Origin: Streptococcus mitis
Lineage (GTDB): Bacteria; Bacillota; Bacilli; Lactobacillales; Streptococcaceae
NCBI RefSeq assembly: GCF_009496285.1
Contig: NZ_WIJK01000005.1
Coordinates: 1-64,000, forward strand
Length of the DNA: 64,000 nt
Direction: 5' to 3'
The notes below the pieces were generated by a model. That model worked only from the letters and a program-made list of their open reading frames with translations, was not told where the DNA came from and did not search any database. This document shows, piece by piece, positions 45,236-53,659 of this stretch; within the stretch, counting starts at the first letter, position 1; the number at the start of each line of letters is the position of its first letter. The translations under genes were made by a program, and so were the position numbers.

Positions 45236-47032
45236 ATGGAACAAAAACACCGTTCAGAATTTCCTGAAAAGGAACTTTGGGATTTAACAGCCCTATATCA
45301 AGACCGTGAGGATTTCTTGCGTGCGATAGAAAAGGTGCGTGAAGACATCAATCAATTTAGTCGTGACTACAAGGGCAATCTTCACGTTTTTGAAGATTTC
45401 GAGAAGGCCTTTGCAGAATTGGAACAAATCTATATTCAGATGAGTCATATAGGTAATTACGCCTTTATGCCTCAGACGACAGACTACAGCAATGAAGATT
45501 TTGCAAATATCGCCCAGGCTGGGATGGAGTTTGAAACAGATGCCAGCGTAGCCTTGGCCTTCTTTGATGATGCCTTGGTAGCAGCAGATGAAGAAGTCTT
45601 GGACCGTTTGGGTGACTTGCCACATTTGACTGCAGCCATTCGTCAAGCCAAAATCAAAAAAGCCCACTATCTAGGGGCTGATGTGGAGAAGGCTTTGATC
45701 AATCTGGGTGAAGTTTTCTACAGTCCACAGGACATTTACACTAAGATGCGAGCTGGTGACTTTGAAATGGCCGATTTTGAAGCTCATGGCAAAACCTACA
45801 AAAACAGCTTTGTTACTTATGAGAATTTCTATCAAAATCACGAGGATGCTGAGGTTCGTGAGAAATCCTTCCGTTCCTTCTCAGAAGGACTTCGTAAGCA
45901 CCAAAATACGGCTGCGGCAGCCTATTTAGCCCAAGTCAAATCTGAAAAACTATTGGCAGATATGAAGGGATACGGCTCAGTTTTTGATTATCTTCTGGCT
46001 GAACAAGAAGTAGACCGTGCCATGTTTGATCGTCAGATTGACCTCATCATGAAGGACTTTGCGCCAGTTGCTCAGCGATACCTCAAGCATGTTGCCAAGG
46101 TCAATGGTCTTGAAAAGATGACATTTGCTGATTGGAAATTGGACTTGGACAGTGCTCTCAATCCAGAGGTTAGCATTGATGATGCCTATGATTTGGTTAT
46201 GAAGTCAGTAGAACCTTTGGGACAAGAATATTGTCAGGAAGTTGCTCGCTATCAAGAAGAACGCTGGGTGGACTTTGCTGCCAATAGCGGCAAGGATTCT
46301 GGTGGCTATGCAGCTGATCCATACCGTGTGCATCCATACGTTCTCATGAGCTGGACAGGTCGTTTGAGCGATGTTTATACCTTGATTCATGAAATCGGGC
46401 ATTCTGGTCAATTCATCTTTTCAGACAATCACCAAAGCTATTTTAATGCCCACATGTCGACCTACTATGTCGAAGCGCCGTCAACCTTCAATGAATTGCT
46501 TCTCAGTGATTATTTGGAGCATCAGTCTGATGATCCTCGTCAAAAACGCTTCGCTCTTGCTCACCGCTTGACAGATACCTACTTCCATAATTTCATCACC
46601 CACCTCTTGGAAGCAGCCTTTCAGCGTAAGGTTTATACACTGATTGAAGAAGGGGAAACCTTTGGAGCAAGCAAACTCAACAGCATTATGAAGGAAGTCT
46701 TGACAGAGTTCTGGGGTGATGCTATTGAGATTGATGATGATGCAGCACTGACTTGGATGCGCCAAGCTCACTATTACATGGGCTTGTATAGTTACACTTA
46801 CTCTGCCGGTCTTGTAATTTCAACTGCTGGCTATCTCCATCTGAAACAATCAGAAACTGGAGCTGAAGACTGGCTCAATCTCCTCAAGTCAGGAGGTAGC
46901 AAAACACCGCTTGAGTCAGCCATGATTATCGGAGCAGATATTTCAACAGACAAACCACTCCGTGATACCATTCAATTCTTGTCTGATACGGTTGACCGAA
47001 TTATCAACTACAGTGCCCAGTTGGGAGAGTAA
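45236..47032 (+). CDS. pepF: Oligoendopeptidase F, M3B family
   Basis: A 598-residue cytoplasmic zinc metallopeptidase that cleaves oligopeptides. Zinc-binding LIHEIGHSGQF (HEXXH) near residue 385, with the downstream glutamate in EAPSTFNELLLSDYL. Typical length. GAGGAAGAAG ribosome site. Ends in a terminator at 47071. Confidence 0.95.
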   Translation: MEQKHRSEFPEKELWDLTALYQDREDFLRAIEKVREDINQFSRDYKGNLHVFEDFEKAFAELEQIYIQMSHIGNYAFMPQTTDYSNEDFANIAQAGMEFETDASVALAFFDDALVAADEEVLDRLGDLPHLTAAIRQAKIKKAHYLGADVEKALINLGEVFYSPQDIYTKMRAGDFEMADFEAHGKTYKNSFVTYENFYQNHEDAEVREKSFRSFSEGLRKHQNTAAAAYLAQVKSEKLLADMKGYGSVFDYLLAEQEVDRAMFDRQIDLIMKDFAPVAQRYLKHVAKVNGLEKMTFADWKLDLDSALNPEVSIDDAYDLVMKSVEPLGQEYCQEVARYQEERWVDFAANSGKDSGGYAADPYRVHPYVLMSWTGRLSDVYTLIHEIGHSGQFIFSDNHQSYFNAHMSTYYVEAPSTFNELLLSDYLEHQSDDPRQKRFALAHRLTDTYFHNFITHLLEAAFQRKVYTLIEEGETFGASKLNSIMKEVLTEFWGDAIEIDDDAALTWMRQAHYYMGLYSYTYSAGLVISTAGYLHLKQSETGAEDWLNLLKSGGSKTPLESAMIIGADISTDKPLRDTIQFLSDTVDRIINYSAQLGE

Positions 47033-47070
47033 ATTAAAAGAATCTGGGACAAAAGTCTGATCTTAAATAT

Positions 47071-47127
47071 AAAAAGCGAACAAAACGAGTTATCTGACAC
47101 TCAGAATTCGGTCTTGTTCGCTTTTTT
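47071..47127 (+). terminator. pepF terminator with long loop
   Basis: AAAAGCGAACAA pairs with TTGTTCGCTTTT, then T. The loop of about 30 nt is unusually long. Confidence 0.65.
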
Positions 47128-47152
47128 ATCTAATCTATTGCTTTAAAAAATT

Positions 47153-47259
47153 TATAGTTGATTGAAATAAGACATGAACAAAGAGATTAGGAAAATCAAA
47201 TCAATTTCTAAAAATGTTTTAGAATCTGTAGTGTACTATTCTAAGTTCAATCGGCTATA
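47153..47259. mobile_element. RUP-type miniature element, 107 bp
   Basis: Terminal inverted repeats TATAGTTGATTGAA (left) and TTCAATCGGCTATA (right) differ at two positions. The span is exactly 107 bp, the reported RUP length, with TA at each end as expected for insertion by an IS630-type transposase. Internal words such as TAGTGTACTATTCTA agree with RUP as I recall it. Confidence 0.8.
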
Positions 47260-47306
47260 TAATAAAGAATTCCTAAAATCAAAATTTTTTGTCCCGACCT
47301 CTTTAA

Positions 47307-47696
47307 TTATCCCCAAAAGCTATCTTCTTTAGCTTGATCTGAAGAGAAGAGCCAAACTTCTTTGATTTTTCCGTCTTCAATACGGAAGAGGTCAATTCCG
47401 TTCATATTGAGTTCAGTACCATCAGCCCGTGTTCCAAGAAAAGTAACATTAGCTGCGACAAAATCCTTATTATCAGAAACCCAATTTGTTATCACCTTAA
47501 AGGTTCCATTAGTTTTCTCAGCAAATGTAGCTAGGTGAGGTCCTAGTTGGTCCTTACCAACAACTGTACCAGATATACTATGAGTACCAGGTTGATTCCA
47601 GACAATATCGTCTGCCATCGTTTCAAAGACACCAGGAAAGTCCCCAGCAATTAAAGCTTGGTTATAAGTATTGAAAATTTCTAAGTTTGTTGACAT
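47307..47696 (-). CDS. SnoaL/NTF2-like protein
   Basis: A 129-residue alpha+beta-barrel protein of the SnoaL-like group: NLEIFNTYNQALIAGDFPG, FETMADDIVWNQPGTHSISG and GIDLFRIEDGKIKEVW. Such proteins are enzymes or ligand-binding folds; no catalytic assignment is possible. ATG 47696 follows TGGAGAATATATAT. Diverges from an HxlR regulator, its likely controller. Confidence 0.82.
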   Translation of the reverse strand: MSTNLEIFNTYNQALIAGDFPGVFETMADDIVWNQPGTHSISGTVVGKDQLGPHLATFAEKTNGTFKVITNWVSDNKDFVAANVTFLGTRADGTELNMNGIDLFRIEDGKIKEVWLFSSDQAKEDSFWG

Positions 47697-47727
47697 ATAT
47701 ATTCTCCATTTCTTTTTTATGATATAA

Positions 47728-47742
47728 TTGTAACAGTTACAA
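47728..47742. promoter_or_regulatory. Perfect palindrome in the divergent HxlR/NTF2 region
   Basis: TTGTAACAGTTACAA has 7-bp arms around a single A. It lies about 30 bp upstream of the NTF2-like start codon, next to a -10-like ATTATATC on the minus strand. Confidence 0.6.
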
Positions 47743-47766
47743 ACAAAAAAACAAGTAGACACTTTT

Positions 47767-47805
47767 TTGATAGCTAGTATCAAAAGTAGTACTTTTATTG
47801 ATACT
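47767..47805. promoter_or_regulatory. GTATC/GATAC-type operator cluster
   Basis: TTGATAGCTAGTATCAA (47767-47783) is a palindrome, and AGTATCAA (47776-47783) is inverted again as TTGATACT (47798-47805). HxlR-type regulators bind such repeats; this is the likely HxlR autoregulatory site. Confidence 0.5.
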
Positions 47806-47846
47806 AAAAGATAAATTTTTTAAAAAAAATAGAAAGAAGATATTTT

Positions 47847-48179
47847 ATGACAAATAAAGTGAGTGAGTATGGTATTTGTCCATTTGCGACAACGCAGAGG
47901 GTTTTAACAGGGAAATGGGCACTGGTAATCATTTATCAGTTGAGTACGGGTACTAAACGATTTAAAGAATTGCAGAGATTATTGCCTGGGATTACTCAAA
48001 CTATTTTGACACGTCATCTCCGTCAATTAGAAAAGGATAAGATTGTTCAACGAAAGGTCTATGAGGAAGTTCCCCCACGAGTTGAGTACAGCTTAACCGA
48101 AATGGGGCAGGAATTCAAAGTTGTTTTAGATGCTGTCGAGAAATGGGGTCTAGATTATATCAAGTTGCTAGAAATGTAG
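47847..48179 (+). CDS. HxlR-family transcriptional regulator
   Basis: A 110-residue winged-helix regulator: CPFATTQRVLTGKWALVIIY, TKRFKELQRLLPGITQTILT, YEEVPPRVEYSLTEMGQE. The conserved cysteine (residue 10) near the N-terminus is the redox or electrophile sensor in several HxlR proteins. AGAAAGAAG ribosome site. Divergent from the NTF2-like gene. Confidence 0.9.
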   Translation: MTNKVSEYGICPFATTQRVLTGKWALVIIYQLSTGTKRFKELQRLLPGITQTILTRHLRQLEKDKIVQRKVYEEVPPRVEYSLTEMGQEFKVVLDAVEKWGLDYIKLLEM

Positions 48180-48190
48180 AGGTATTGACC

Positions 48191-48982
48191 ATGTATCAAA
48201 AGTTACTTAGAAAAATAGCAGAAGAAAAACCGAGCTATCGTCAAGAAGAAATCCTGTGGTTGCTTGAGCACTTAGGGGATACTAGTCCAGAGATTCGCGA
48301 TGAATTGGTTTTTACTAGTCTGGCTAGGGGGATTCAAGAAGAGTTGTTTACAAAGGAGCAATTTCAGTTGATTGCTGCTGTGATTGTCTCTGATGGTGGA
48401 CTAGATAAAGAGCTCTATAAGCTAGGAGCTTCAACGCTTGAACGTTCTTTTAGGGCCCTTATTTATGCCAATCTCTTATCTGCCGATGGCAACCAACACT
48501 CTCTTTATTATCAAGTGCTTAAAACTGATATCAGAAATACGATGCTCGATCAAGGTTTGCATTACCTTGAAAAAGAAGAGGATACGACAGGTTTTTCAAG
48601 TCAGTATGGTTGGGTGCATGCTTTTGCTCATGGGGCTGATCTTTTAACTGAAGTTGTTTGTCATCCAGACTTTTCTAAAAATAGAGTTCATGAAGTATTT
48701 GACATACTTGGCCAACTATTTAAAAGAGTTTCGATTCGGTTTATTGATGACGAGGACTGGCGCTTGGCCAGAGTCCTTTACGAACCTATTTTGCAAGGCA
48801 AGGTGGAGCAAGCGACACTGGCTTCTTGGATAAAGTCACTTGATTTTCCGATAGAAGAGAGGGAAGATTTTTATAAATTTTCCAATTTCAGATCCTGTCT
48901 CTTAGAAGTCTATGTTCAACTTGACCAGAGAAATAGTTTACAAGATGACTTGAAAGAAGCTATTCAATCTTTCCAATATTAG
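48191..48982 (+). CDS. DUF2785 family protein
   Basis: A 263-residue soluble helical protein with WVHAFAHGADLLTEVVCHP, the core of DUF2785. ATG 48191 follows TAGAGG; the frame extends upstream into the HxlR gene without support. It lies 11 bp after the HxlR stop codon, so it is probably co-transcribed. Function unknown. Confidence 0.8.
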   Translation: MYQKLLRKIAEEKPSYRQEEILWLLEHLGDTSPEIRDELVFTSLARGIQEELFTKEQFQLIAAVIVSDGGLDKELYKLGASTLERSFRALIYANLLSADGNQHSLYYQVLKTDIRNTMLDQGLHYLEKEEDTTGFSSQYGWVHAFAHGADLLTEVVCHPDFSKNRVHEVFDILGQLFKRVSIRFIDDEDWRLARVLYEPILQGKVEQATLASWIKSLDFPIEEREDFYKFSNFRSCLLEVYVQLDQRNSLQDDLKEAIQSFQY

Positions 48983-49091
48983 ATTTTGATTATCAAATGT
49001 GAAAACTTACACAATGTTTCCAAGCACATTTCTTGAAACCCTTTCCTTCTTCTGATAGACTAATACATAGTTTGAAAAAAGGAGACTTAAT

Positions 49092-49760
49092 ATGAAAAAA
49101 TTTGTTGCTGAATTAATCGGTACTTTTATGCTTGTGTTCATCGGAACAGGAGCTGTTGTTTTTGGAAATGGTGTTGAAGGTCTTGGACACCTTGGGATTG
49201 CTCTTGCCTTTGGTTTGGCAATCGTAGTCGCAGCTTTCTCAATCGGAACTGTTTCAGGTGCTCACTTGAATCCAGCTGTTTCTATCGCTATGTTTGTTAA
49301 CAAACGTTTGTCATCTTCAGAGCTTGTAAACTACATTCTTGGTCAAGTAGTCGGTGCTTTCCTTGCATCTGGATATGTACTCTTCCTCTTGGCAAATTCA
49401 GGTATGTCAACTGCAAGTCTTGGTGAAAATGCCTTGGCAAACGGAGTAACTGTCTTTGGTGGTTTCTTGTTTGAAACAATCGCAACATTCTTGTTTGTTT
49501 TGGTGATCATGACTGTAACATCAGCAAGCAAAGGGAATGGCGCAATCGCTGGTTTGGTCATTGGTTTGTCATTGACAGCTTTGATTCTAGCTGGCTTGAA
49601 CATCACTGGACTTTCAGTAAACCCAGCTCGTAGCTTGGCTCCAGCTGTCTTGGTAGGTGGCGCAGCCCTTCAACAAGTTTGGATTTTCATCCTTGCACCA
49701 ATCGTTGGTGGAGTTCTTGCAGCTCTTGTTGCTAAAAACTTCCTTGGAACTGAAGAATAA
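49092..49760 (+). CDS. Aquaporin/glycerol facilitator family channel
   Basis: A 222-residue MIP channel with six helices and both NPA boxes (HLNPAVSIAMF and LSVNPARSLAPA). The short length and the NPA context favour an aquaporin-type water or small-solute channel over GlpF. A pneumococcal homologue has been linked to oxygen or peroxide passage (recollection only). AAAAAAGGAGACTT ribosome site; strong terminator follows. Confidence 0.9.
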   Translation: MKKFVAELIGTFMLVFIGTGAVVFGNGVEGLGHLGIALAFGLAIVVAAFSIGTVSGAHLNPAVSIAMFVNKRLSSSELVNYILGQVVGAFLASGYVLFLLANSGMSTASLGENALANGVTVFGGFLFETIATFLFVLVIMTVTSASKGNGAIAGLVIGLSLTALILAGLNITGLSVNPARSLAPAVLVGGAALQQVWIFILAPIVGGVLAALVAKNFLGTEE

Positions 49761-49769
49761 TTGAAACTC

Positions 49770-49808
49770 AAAAAGCCTTGCTCCTCATGATGAGGAACAG
49801 GGCTTTTT
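49770..49808 (+). terminator. Aquaporin gene terminator
   Basis: AAAAGCCTTG-CTCCTCAT and ATGAGGA-CAGGGCTTTT form a long stem followed by T. Confidence 0.85.
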
Positions 49809-49814
49809 CGTATG

Positions 49815-49928
49815 ATACTCTTCGAAAATCTCTTCAAACTACGTCAACTTCCATCTGCAACCTCAAAACAGTGCTTTGAGAAACCTACGGCTAGCTTCCT
49901 AGTTTGCTCTTTGATTTTCATTGAGTAT
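49815..49928 (+). repeat. BOX element, second copy
   Basis: 114-bp copy with the same ends as 1810-1922 (ATACTCTTCGAAAATCTCTT and TTTTCATTGAGTAT). It lies between the aquaporin terminator and the end of queF. Confidence 0.8.
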
Positions 49929-49932
49929 GAGT

Positions 49933-50424
49933 TTAGCGGTTGTCAATTTTCTCTGGATAAAGGTCGTGTTGGAAGAGGCGCTGTTCTGCCAATCCTTCAT
50001 ACTTAGTTCCAGGTCTACCGTAGTTGTAGTAGGGGTCGATTGAAATACCACCGCGAGGTGTAAATTTCCCCCAAACCTCTAAATAGCGAGGGTCTAGCAA
50101 GTTGACCAAGTCTTTCCCGATGGTATTGATACAGTTTTCGTGAAAATCCCCATGATTTCGGTAACTAAAGAGGTAGAGTTTAAGGGATTTTGACTCGACA
50201 CAGAGCTTGTCAGGAATGTAGGAAATATAAATCGTTGCAAAGTCTGGCTGCGCAGTGATTGGGCACAGTGAGGTAAATTCAGGGCAGTTGAATTTGATGA
50301 AATAGTCATTTTCCACATGACGATTGTCAAAGGATTCCAGGACTTCTGGTTGATAGTCGAAAATGTAGTTGGTTTCTTTATTGCCCAGTAGGCTTAGGTT
50401 TTTCATTTCTTCTTGTTGTGACAT
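49933..50424 (-). CDS. queF: NADPH-dependent preQ0 reductase
   Basis: A 163-residue unimodular QueF that reduces the preQ0 nitrile to preQ1. Catalytic cysteine in [13 protein letters not shown] near residue 55; NADPH motif [20 protein letters not shown]. Last gene of queC-D-E-F. The ribosome site before its ATG is weak. Confidence 0.96.
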   Translation of the reverse strand: MSQQEEMKNLSLLGNKETNYIFDYQPEVLESFDNRHVENDYFIKFNCPEFTSLCPITAQPDFATIYISYIPDKLCVESKSLKLYLFSYRNHGDFHENCINTIGKDLVNLLDPRYLEVWGKFTPRGGISIDPYYNYGRPGTKYEGLAEQRLFQHDLYPEKIDNR

Positions 50425-50442
50425 GATTTTTTCTTTCTAATC

Positions 50443-51159
50443 TTAAACACCACGTTGGTTATCGTATAGGAGGGTATGGAGTTGAGGAAGGACGCGGACA
50501 TTGCCCCAGCTATCGTCAGTAGCAACGCGTTCCCAGAGTTCTTTGAGGCGGTCCAGTTGGTCTTGGACAATATTTCCTGTAGCCTTGGGTTCAGGATTTC
50601 CAGCCGATAAGAAGAGGACATCTGGTTGGTAGCGTTCTTGTATCCCTTTAGCAAAGGTCAAATCTGCATCGTCAAAGACAGGGATTTTAAAGGTGACCTT
50701 GTTTGGATCCAGTTGGGAAACAATGAAGTCCAAGGTCTCAAAGTTGACTTCCATCTTGGATGAAGGAGGTTTGGGACTGAGAGTGACCTGGTCGATATCT
50801 TTCAACCAATTTTGCCAGCGGGAGCCTTGAGTTTCAACAGCTAGAGTGACACCGCGTTCCTTGAGCTTGGTGACCAGTTCAGCCATGTTAGCTGCTAGGA
50901 TAGCAGGATTTCCGCCAGACAAGGTAACGTAGTCGTAGCTCCCCAATTTATCTAATTCAGCAATGACCTCATCAGCTGTCATGCGAGTTGGTTTTTCAGA
51001 ACCATCCCAAGTAAAGGCAGAATCGCACCAGTCGCAGTGGTAGTCGCAACCTGCAGTGCGGACAAACATGGTTTTCTGCCCAATAGCACGACCTTCACCT
51101 TGAAAGGTTGGGCCAAAAATTTCCAGAACTGGTAGTTTGAGGACACGTTCCCTAGTCAT
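50443..51159 (-). CDS. queE: 7-carboxy-7-deazaguanine synthase
   Basis: A 238-residue radical-SAM enzyme that contracts the pterin ring to form CDG. The iron-sulfur motif is CDYHCDWC (CX3CX2C) near residues 34-41, followed by TLSGGNPAI. Overlaps the queD stop by 8 bp, so translation is coupled. Confidence 0.95.
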   Translation of the reverse strand: MTRERVLKLPVLEIFGPTFQGEGRAIGQKTMFVRTAGCDYHCDWCDSAFTWDGSEKPTRMTADEVIAELDKLGSYDYVTLSGGNPAILAANMAELVTKLKERGVTLAVETQGSRWQNWLKDIDQVTLSPKPPSSKMEVNFETLDFIVSQLDPNKVTFKIPVFDDADLTFAKGIQERYQPDVLFLSAGNPEPKATGNIVQDQLDRLKELWERVATDDSWGNVRVLPQLHTLLYDNQRGV

Positions 51160-51595
51160 CTAACCACTCCCGTCTAAATTCCGCAAAGGCAGTCGGAGTC
51201 TCATAGAGGCGAACGTATTCCAAACGGAGACCACGTTCGTCTGGCAACTCTTGGTTCATAGTTTGGAAAATCCAGTAAACCATATTTTCAGCAGTCGTGT
51301 TCATATAGGGAAGAGTTTCATTGAGATAGCGATGATCCAAGTGGGGTTCTAAGTAGTCCTTGTAGATCGCTTTGATGTCTCCAAAATCGTAGGTCATACC
51401 ACGTTCATCTAAAAATCCACTGACAGCAATCTGCAGATGATAAGTGTGACCATGCAGAGATTTGCATTTTCCCTCATAGTGAAAGAGGTGGTGGGCGGCA
51501 TCAAAGGTAAATTCTTTTGATACTAAGGTTCTGTGAGGATTGTAGACAAGAGATTCCCCTGTTTCCTGTTTGATTTCTTTGGGTGCAAAAAACAT
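51152..51595 (-). CDS. queD: 6-carboxytetrahydropterin synthase
   Basis: A 147-residue PTPS-fold enzyme; zinc histidines and catalytic cysteine in FDAAHHLFHYEGKCKSLHGH. Converts dihydroneopterin triphosphate to the CPH4 intermediate. ATG 51595 follows AGAAAGGAGAGGCC and overlaps the queC TAA by one base; the longer frame from 51661 lies inside queC and is rejected. Confidence 0.95.
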   Translation of the reverse strand: MFFAPKEIKQETGESLVYNPHRTLVSKEFTFDAAHHLFHYEGKCKSLHGHTYHLQIAVSGFLDERGMTYDFGDIKAIYKDYLEPHLDHRYLNETLPYMNTTAENMVYWIFQTMNQELPDERGLRLEYVRLYETPTAFAEFRREWLDD

Positions 51596-52248
51596 TAGGC
51601 CTCTCCTTTCTGTGAGAGATAAACATCTAACCCATGTTGACGTAGGTGGCAGGCTGGACAATCCCCACAGCCACTGCCGATAATTCCATTGTAGCAGGTC
51701 AAGGTCTTTTCGCGAACATAGCCAAAGGCACCGAGTTGGTCAGCTAATTCCCAAGTTTCAGCCTTGTCCAGCCACATGAGAGGTGTTTGGATAACGAAGT
51801 CGTAATCCATGGCAAGGTTGAGCGTCACATTAAGGGATTTGACAAAGACATCTCGACAATCAGGGTAGCCAGAGAAATCTGTCTCACAGACACCTGTCAC
51901 GATGTCTTTAATGCCACGTTGCTTGGCAAGAACTGCCGCAAAGGATAGAAAGAGGTGGTTGCGACCATCAACGAAGGTATTGGGAACCTCTCCCTCTTTT
52001 TGCTCAATCTCCATATCAGAGGTCAGGGCATTTTCAGTGATTTGCCCCAGCAGAGACATATCTAAGATGTGATGACGAATGCCTTGTTCCTTAGCGATTT
52101 CTTGGGCAACTTGAATTTCGAGATGATGGCGTTGACCATAGGCAAAGGTGACAGCTTCGACTGTTTCATAGTGTTCTTTAGCCCAAAAGAGGCAGGTTGT
52201 GGAATCTTGACCGCCACTAAAGACGACCAAGGCTGATTGACGTTTCAT
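51595..52248 (-). CDS. queC: 7-cyano-7-deazaguanine (preQ0) synthase
   Basis: A 217-residue PP-loop ATPase, SGGQDSTTC near residues 10-18, with zinc cysteines in [13 protein letters not shown]. Converts CDG and ammonia to preQ0. ATG 52248 has GGAAGGAGTACT directly upstream; the extension to 52287 runs toward the leader terminator. First gene of the queuosine precursor operon, preceded by an attenuator-like leader. Confidence 0.96.
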   Translation of the reverse strand: MKRQSALVVFSGGQDSTTCLFWAKEHYETVEAVTFAYGQRHHLEIQVAQEIAKEQGIRHHILDMSLLGQITENALTSDMEIEQKEGEVPNTFVDGRNHLFLSFAAVLAKQRGIKDIVTGVCETDFSGYPDCRDVFVKSLNVTLNLAMDYDFVIQTPLMWLDKAETWELADQLGAFGYVREKTLTCYNGIIGSGCGDCPACHLRQHGLDVYLSQKGEA

Positions 52249-52284
52249 AGTACTCCTTCCAAAATGGGAAATGTTCAGAGCACG

Positions 52285-52367
52285 CAAAAAGCTCCCATGA
52301 GGGAGCTAAAAAATACCAAGTAGAGGTTTTTTTTAGCGATGGCATGTCCCAAACATCGTAATATTCT
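52285..52367 (-). promoter_or_regulatory. Attenuator-like leader of queC, preQ1 riboswitch candidate
   Basis: On the minus strand a leader of about 120 nt holds a terminator (AGCTCCC/GGGAGCT plus T, 52307-52285). It also has a competing 13-bp hairpin, GCTAAAAAAAACC (52337-52325) with GGTATTTTTTAGC (52317-52305), that shares the AGC of the terminator stem. A GATG/CATC hairpin lies just upstream. The A-rich strand and the operon content suggest preQ1 sensing, but no standard preQ1 class matched clearly. Confidence 0.6.
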
Positions 52368-52373
52368 ACCTAC

Positions 52374-52402
52374 AGTCTAGCATATTTTTTGAAAAATGGC
52401 AA
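52374..52402 (-). promoter_or_regulatory. queC operon promoter
   Basis: Minus strand: TTGCCA (52402-52397), 17-bp spacer, TAGACT (52379-52374) with extended TGC. Confidence 0.7.
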
Positions 52403-52410
52403 AGGACAAG

Positions 52411-52443
52411 AAAAAAGAGACCAAAGCAAGTACTTGGTCTCTA
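52411..52443 (-). terminator. trxA terminator
   Basis: On the minus strand AGAGACCAA pairs with TTGGTCTCT, then six T. Confidence 0.85.
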
Positions 52444-52449
52444 GTATGA

Positions 52450-52764
52450 TTAGCTCAATTCAGCAACGATGGCCTTGATTTGTTCTGCTGTATGAACACC
52501 AGCAACTTGTTTTACCACTTGGCCGTCTTTTTTGAAGAGAAGAGTTGGGATAGACATGATTCCAAAAGCACGAGCTGTATTTGGATTTTCATCAACGTCC
52601 ATTTTAACGATTTTCAAAACATCTTCTGAAAGTTCTTCAGACAATTTATCCAAGATTGGACCTTGCATACGACATGGACCACACCAAGTTGCCCAGAAGT
52701 CTACCAAGACCAATCCGTCTTTAGTTTCTTGTTCAAATGTTGCATCTGTAATTGCTTTTGCCAT
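52450..52764 (-). CDS. trxA: Thioredoxin
   Basis: A 104-residue thioredoxin with the WCGPC active site at residues 28-32 and the cis-proline in MSIPTLLFK. General cytoplasmic disulfide reductant. AAAAGGAGAAATACT ribosome site. It lies 13 bp after the DUF4649 gene and shares its promoter. Confidence 0.96.
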   Translation of the reverse strand: MAKAITDATFEQETKDGLVLVDFWATWCGPCRMQGPILDKLSEELSEDVLKIVKMDVDENPNTARAFGIMSIPTLLFKKDGQVVKQVAGVHTAEQIKAIVAELS

Positions 52765-52777
52765 AGTATTTCTCCTT

Positions 52778-52999
52778 TTAATTATATTGGCTTAAATCTT
52801 GTTTCATGAGATAGAAGAAAACATCTCCGTAAGTCCCATGGTAGTCCAAATCATGCCCCTTGTAGGTTACTTTTTGGACAGGGTAGTAGTCTGCGACACC
52901 AATCAGGCAGGCATGTTGAGAACGTTCAAATTCTTCGTATGACTCGAATGTTACGGTTCTCTTTTGTTTGCTGGCATCAAGATAGGTGATTTCAATCAT
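52778..52999 (-). CDS. DUF4649 family protein
   Basis: A 73-residue protein: MIEITYLDASKQKRTVTFES, then SYEEFERSQHACLIGVADYY. I read it as the streptococcal DUF4649 family, often found beside thioredoxin. GCAAAGGAGAATCCT ribosome site. First gene of the trxA operon. Function unknown. Confidence 0.8.
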   Translation of the reverse strand: MIEITYLDASKQKRTVTFESYEEFERSQHACLIGVADYYPVQKVTYKGHDLDYHGTYGDVFFYLMKQDLSQYN

Positions 53000-53028
53000 A
53001 GGATTCTCCTTTGCTAAATCATGTTTTC

Positions 53029-53078
53029 ATTTTACTCCTTGAAAAAAGGAATGTCAAGAAAAATGATTGCGCACGCAA
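53029..53078 (-). promoter_or_regulatory. trxA operon promoter with MarR-type operator
   Basis: Minus strand: TTGACA (53057-53052), 17-bp spacer, TAAAAT (53034-53029). Ten bases upstream of the -35 stands TTGCGCACGCAA (53067-53078), identical to the sequence upstream of the marR gene. Confidence 0.65.
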
Positions 53079-53097
53079 GTTTTTTCAAAAAAATATG

Positions 53098-53484
53098 TTA
53101 GGCCAACCAGTTTGATTTTGTTGCTAAGCTTTCTTCAACAGCTGTTTGTAAATAAGCCAAGGTAGTCTGTCCTTCGCTTGTCAGGCAGATAAAACTAGCT
53201 CGCTTGTCCTGGTCGCAGCATCTCCGACTAAGTAAACCGCAGTTTTTTGCTTCTAAGCGAGCCACCATCCGTGAAACAGCACTAGGACTCAGGTGGAGTT
53301 TGTCTGGCAAGTCGATTTGTCGTAGGGATTTGCCTTCAGCCTGATTTAGAAAGTGCAAGAGGTAAAATTCCTTGAGTGTCAAGGTTTGTTCACTTTGCTC
53401 AGCGATGGTCTCTTCTAAAATAGCTTCTAGCTCTACTTGCCTACGGTTGAAGTCAAACCATTTTTCTAAGTAAGTCATGTCCAT
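53098..53484 (-). CDS. MarR-family transcriptional regulator
   Basis: A 128-residue winged helix protein. Recognition helix region LHLSPSAVSRMVARLEAKN, wing RRCCDQDKRASFICLTSEG. Three cysteines close together (CGLLSRRCCDQD) could make it redox-sensitive, and its neighbour operon encodes thioredoxin. GGAAAGGAGATGGAC ribosome site. The operator-like TTGCGCACGCAA flanks it on both sides. Confidence 0.88.
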   Translation of the reverse strand: MDMTYLEKWFDFNRRQVELEAILEETIAEQSEQTLTLKEFYLLHFLNQAEGKSLRQIDLPDKLHLSPSAVSRMVARLEAKNCGLLSRRCCDQDKRASFICLTSEGQTTLAYLQTAVEESLATKSNWLA

Positions 53485-53532
53485 CTCCTTTCCCTCTATA
53501 ATAGTGTAATCATACTAGTGCATCTATGATGC

Positions 53533-53544
53533 TTGCGCACGCAA
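53533..53544. promoter_or_regulatory. MarR-type operator between marR and lrgA
   Basis: TTGCGCACGCAA, inverted arms TTGCG/CGCAA around CA, lies 49 bp upstream of the marR start and 116 bp upstream of lrgA. It can serve autoregulation and possibly lrgAB control. Confidence 0.65.
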
Positions 53545-53599
53545 TTAGTATACACCTTTTTGGCTTGGATAGCAAGAAGGATGTTTCTTATATATTTCC

Positions 53600-53627
53600 T
53601 TGAAATTTTCTGAAAAAAGAGTAAACT
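53600..53627 (+). promoter_or_regulatory. lrgA promoter candidate
   Basis: TTGAAA (53600-53605), 16-bp spacer, TAAACT (53622-53627), 32 bp before the lrgA ATG. Confidence 0.5.
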
Positions 53628-53659
53628 GGTATGCAGAAAGTCTATTTGTGGAGTTTACA

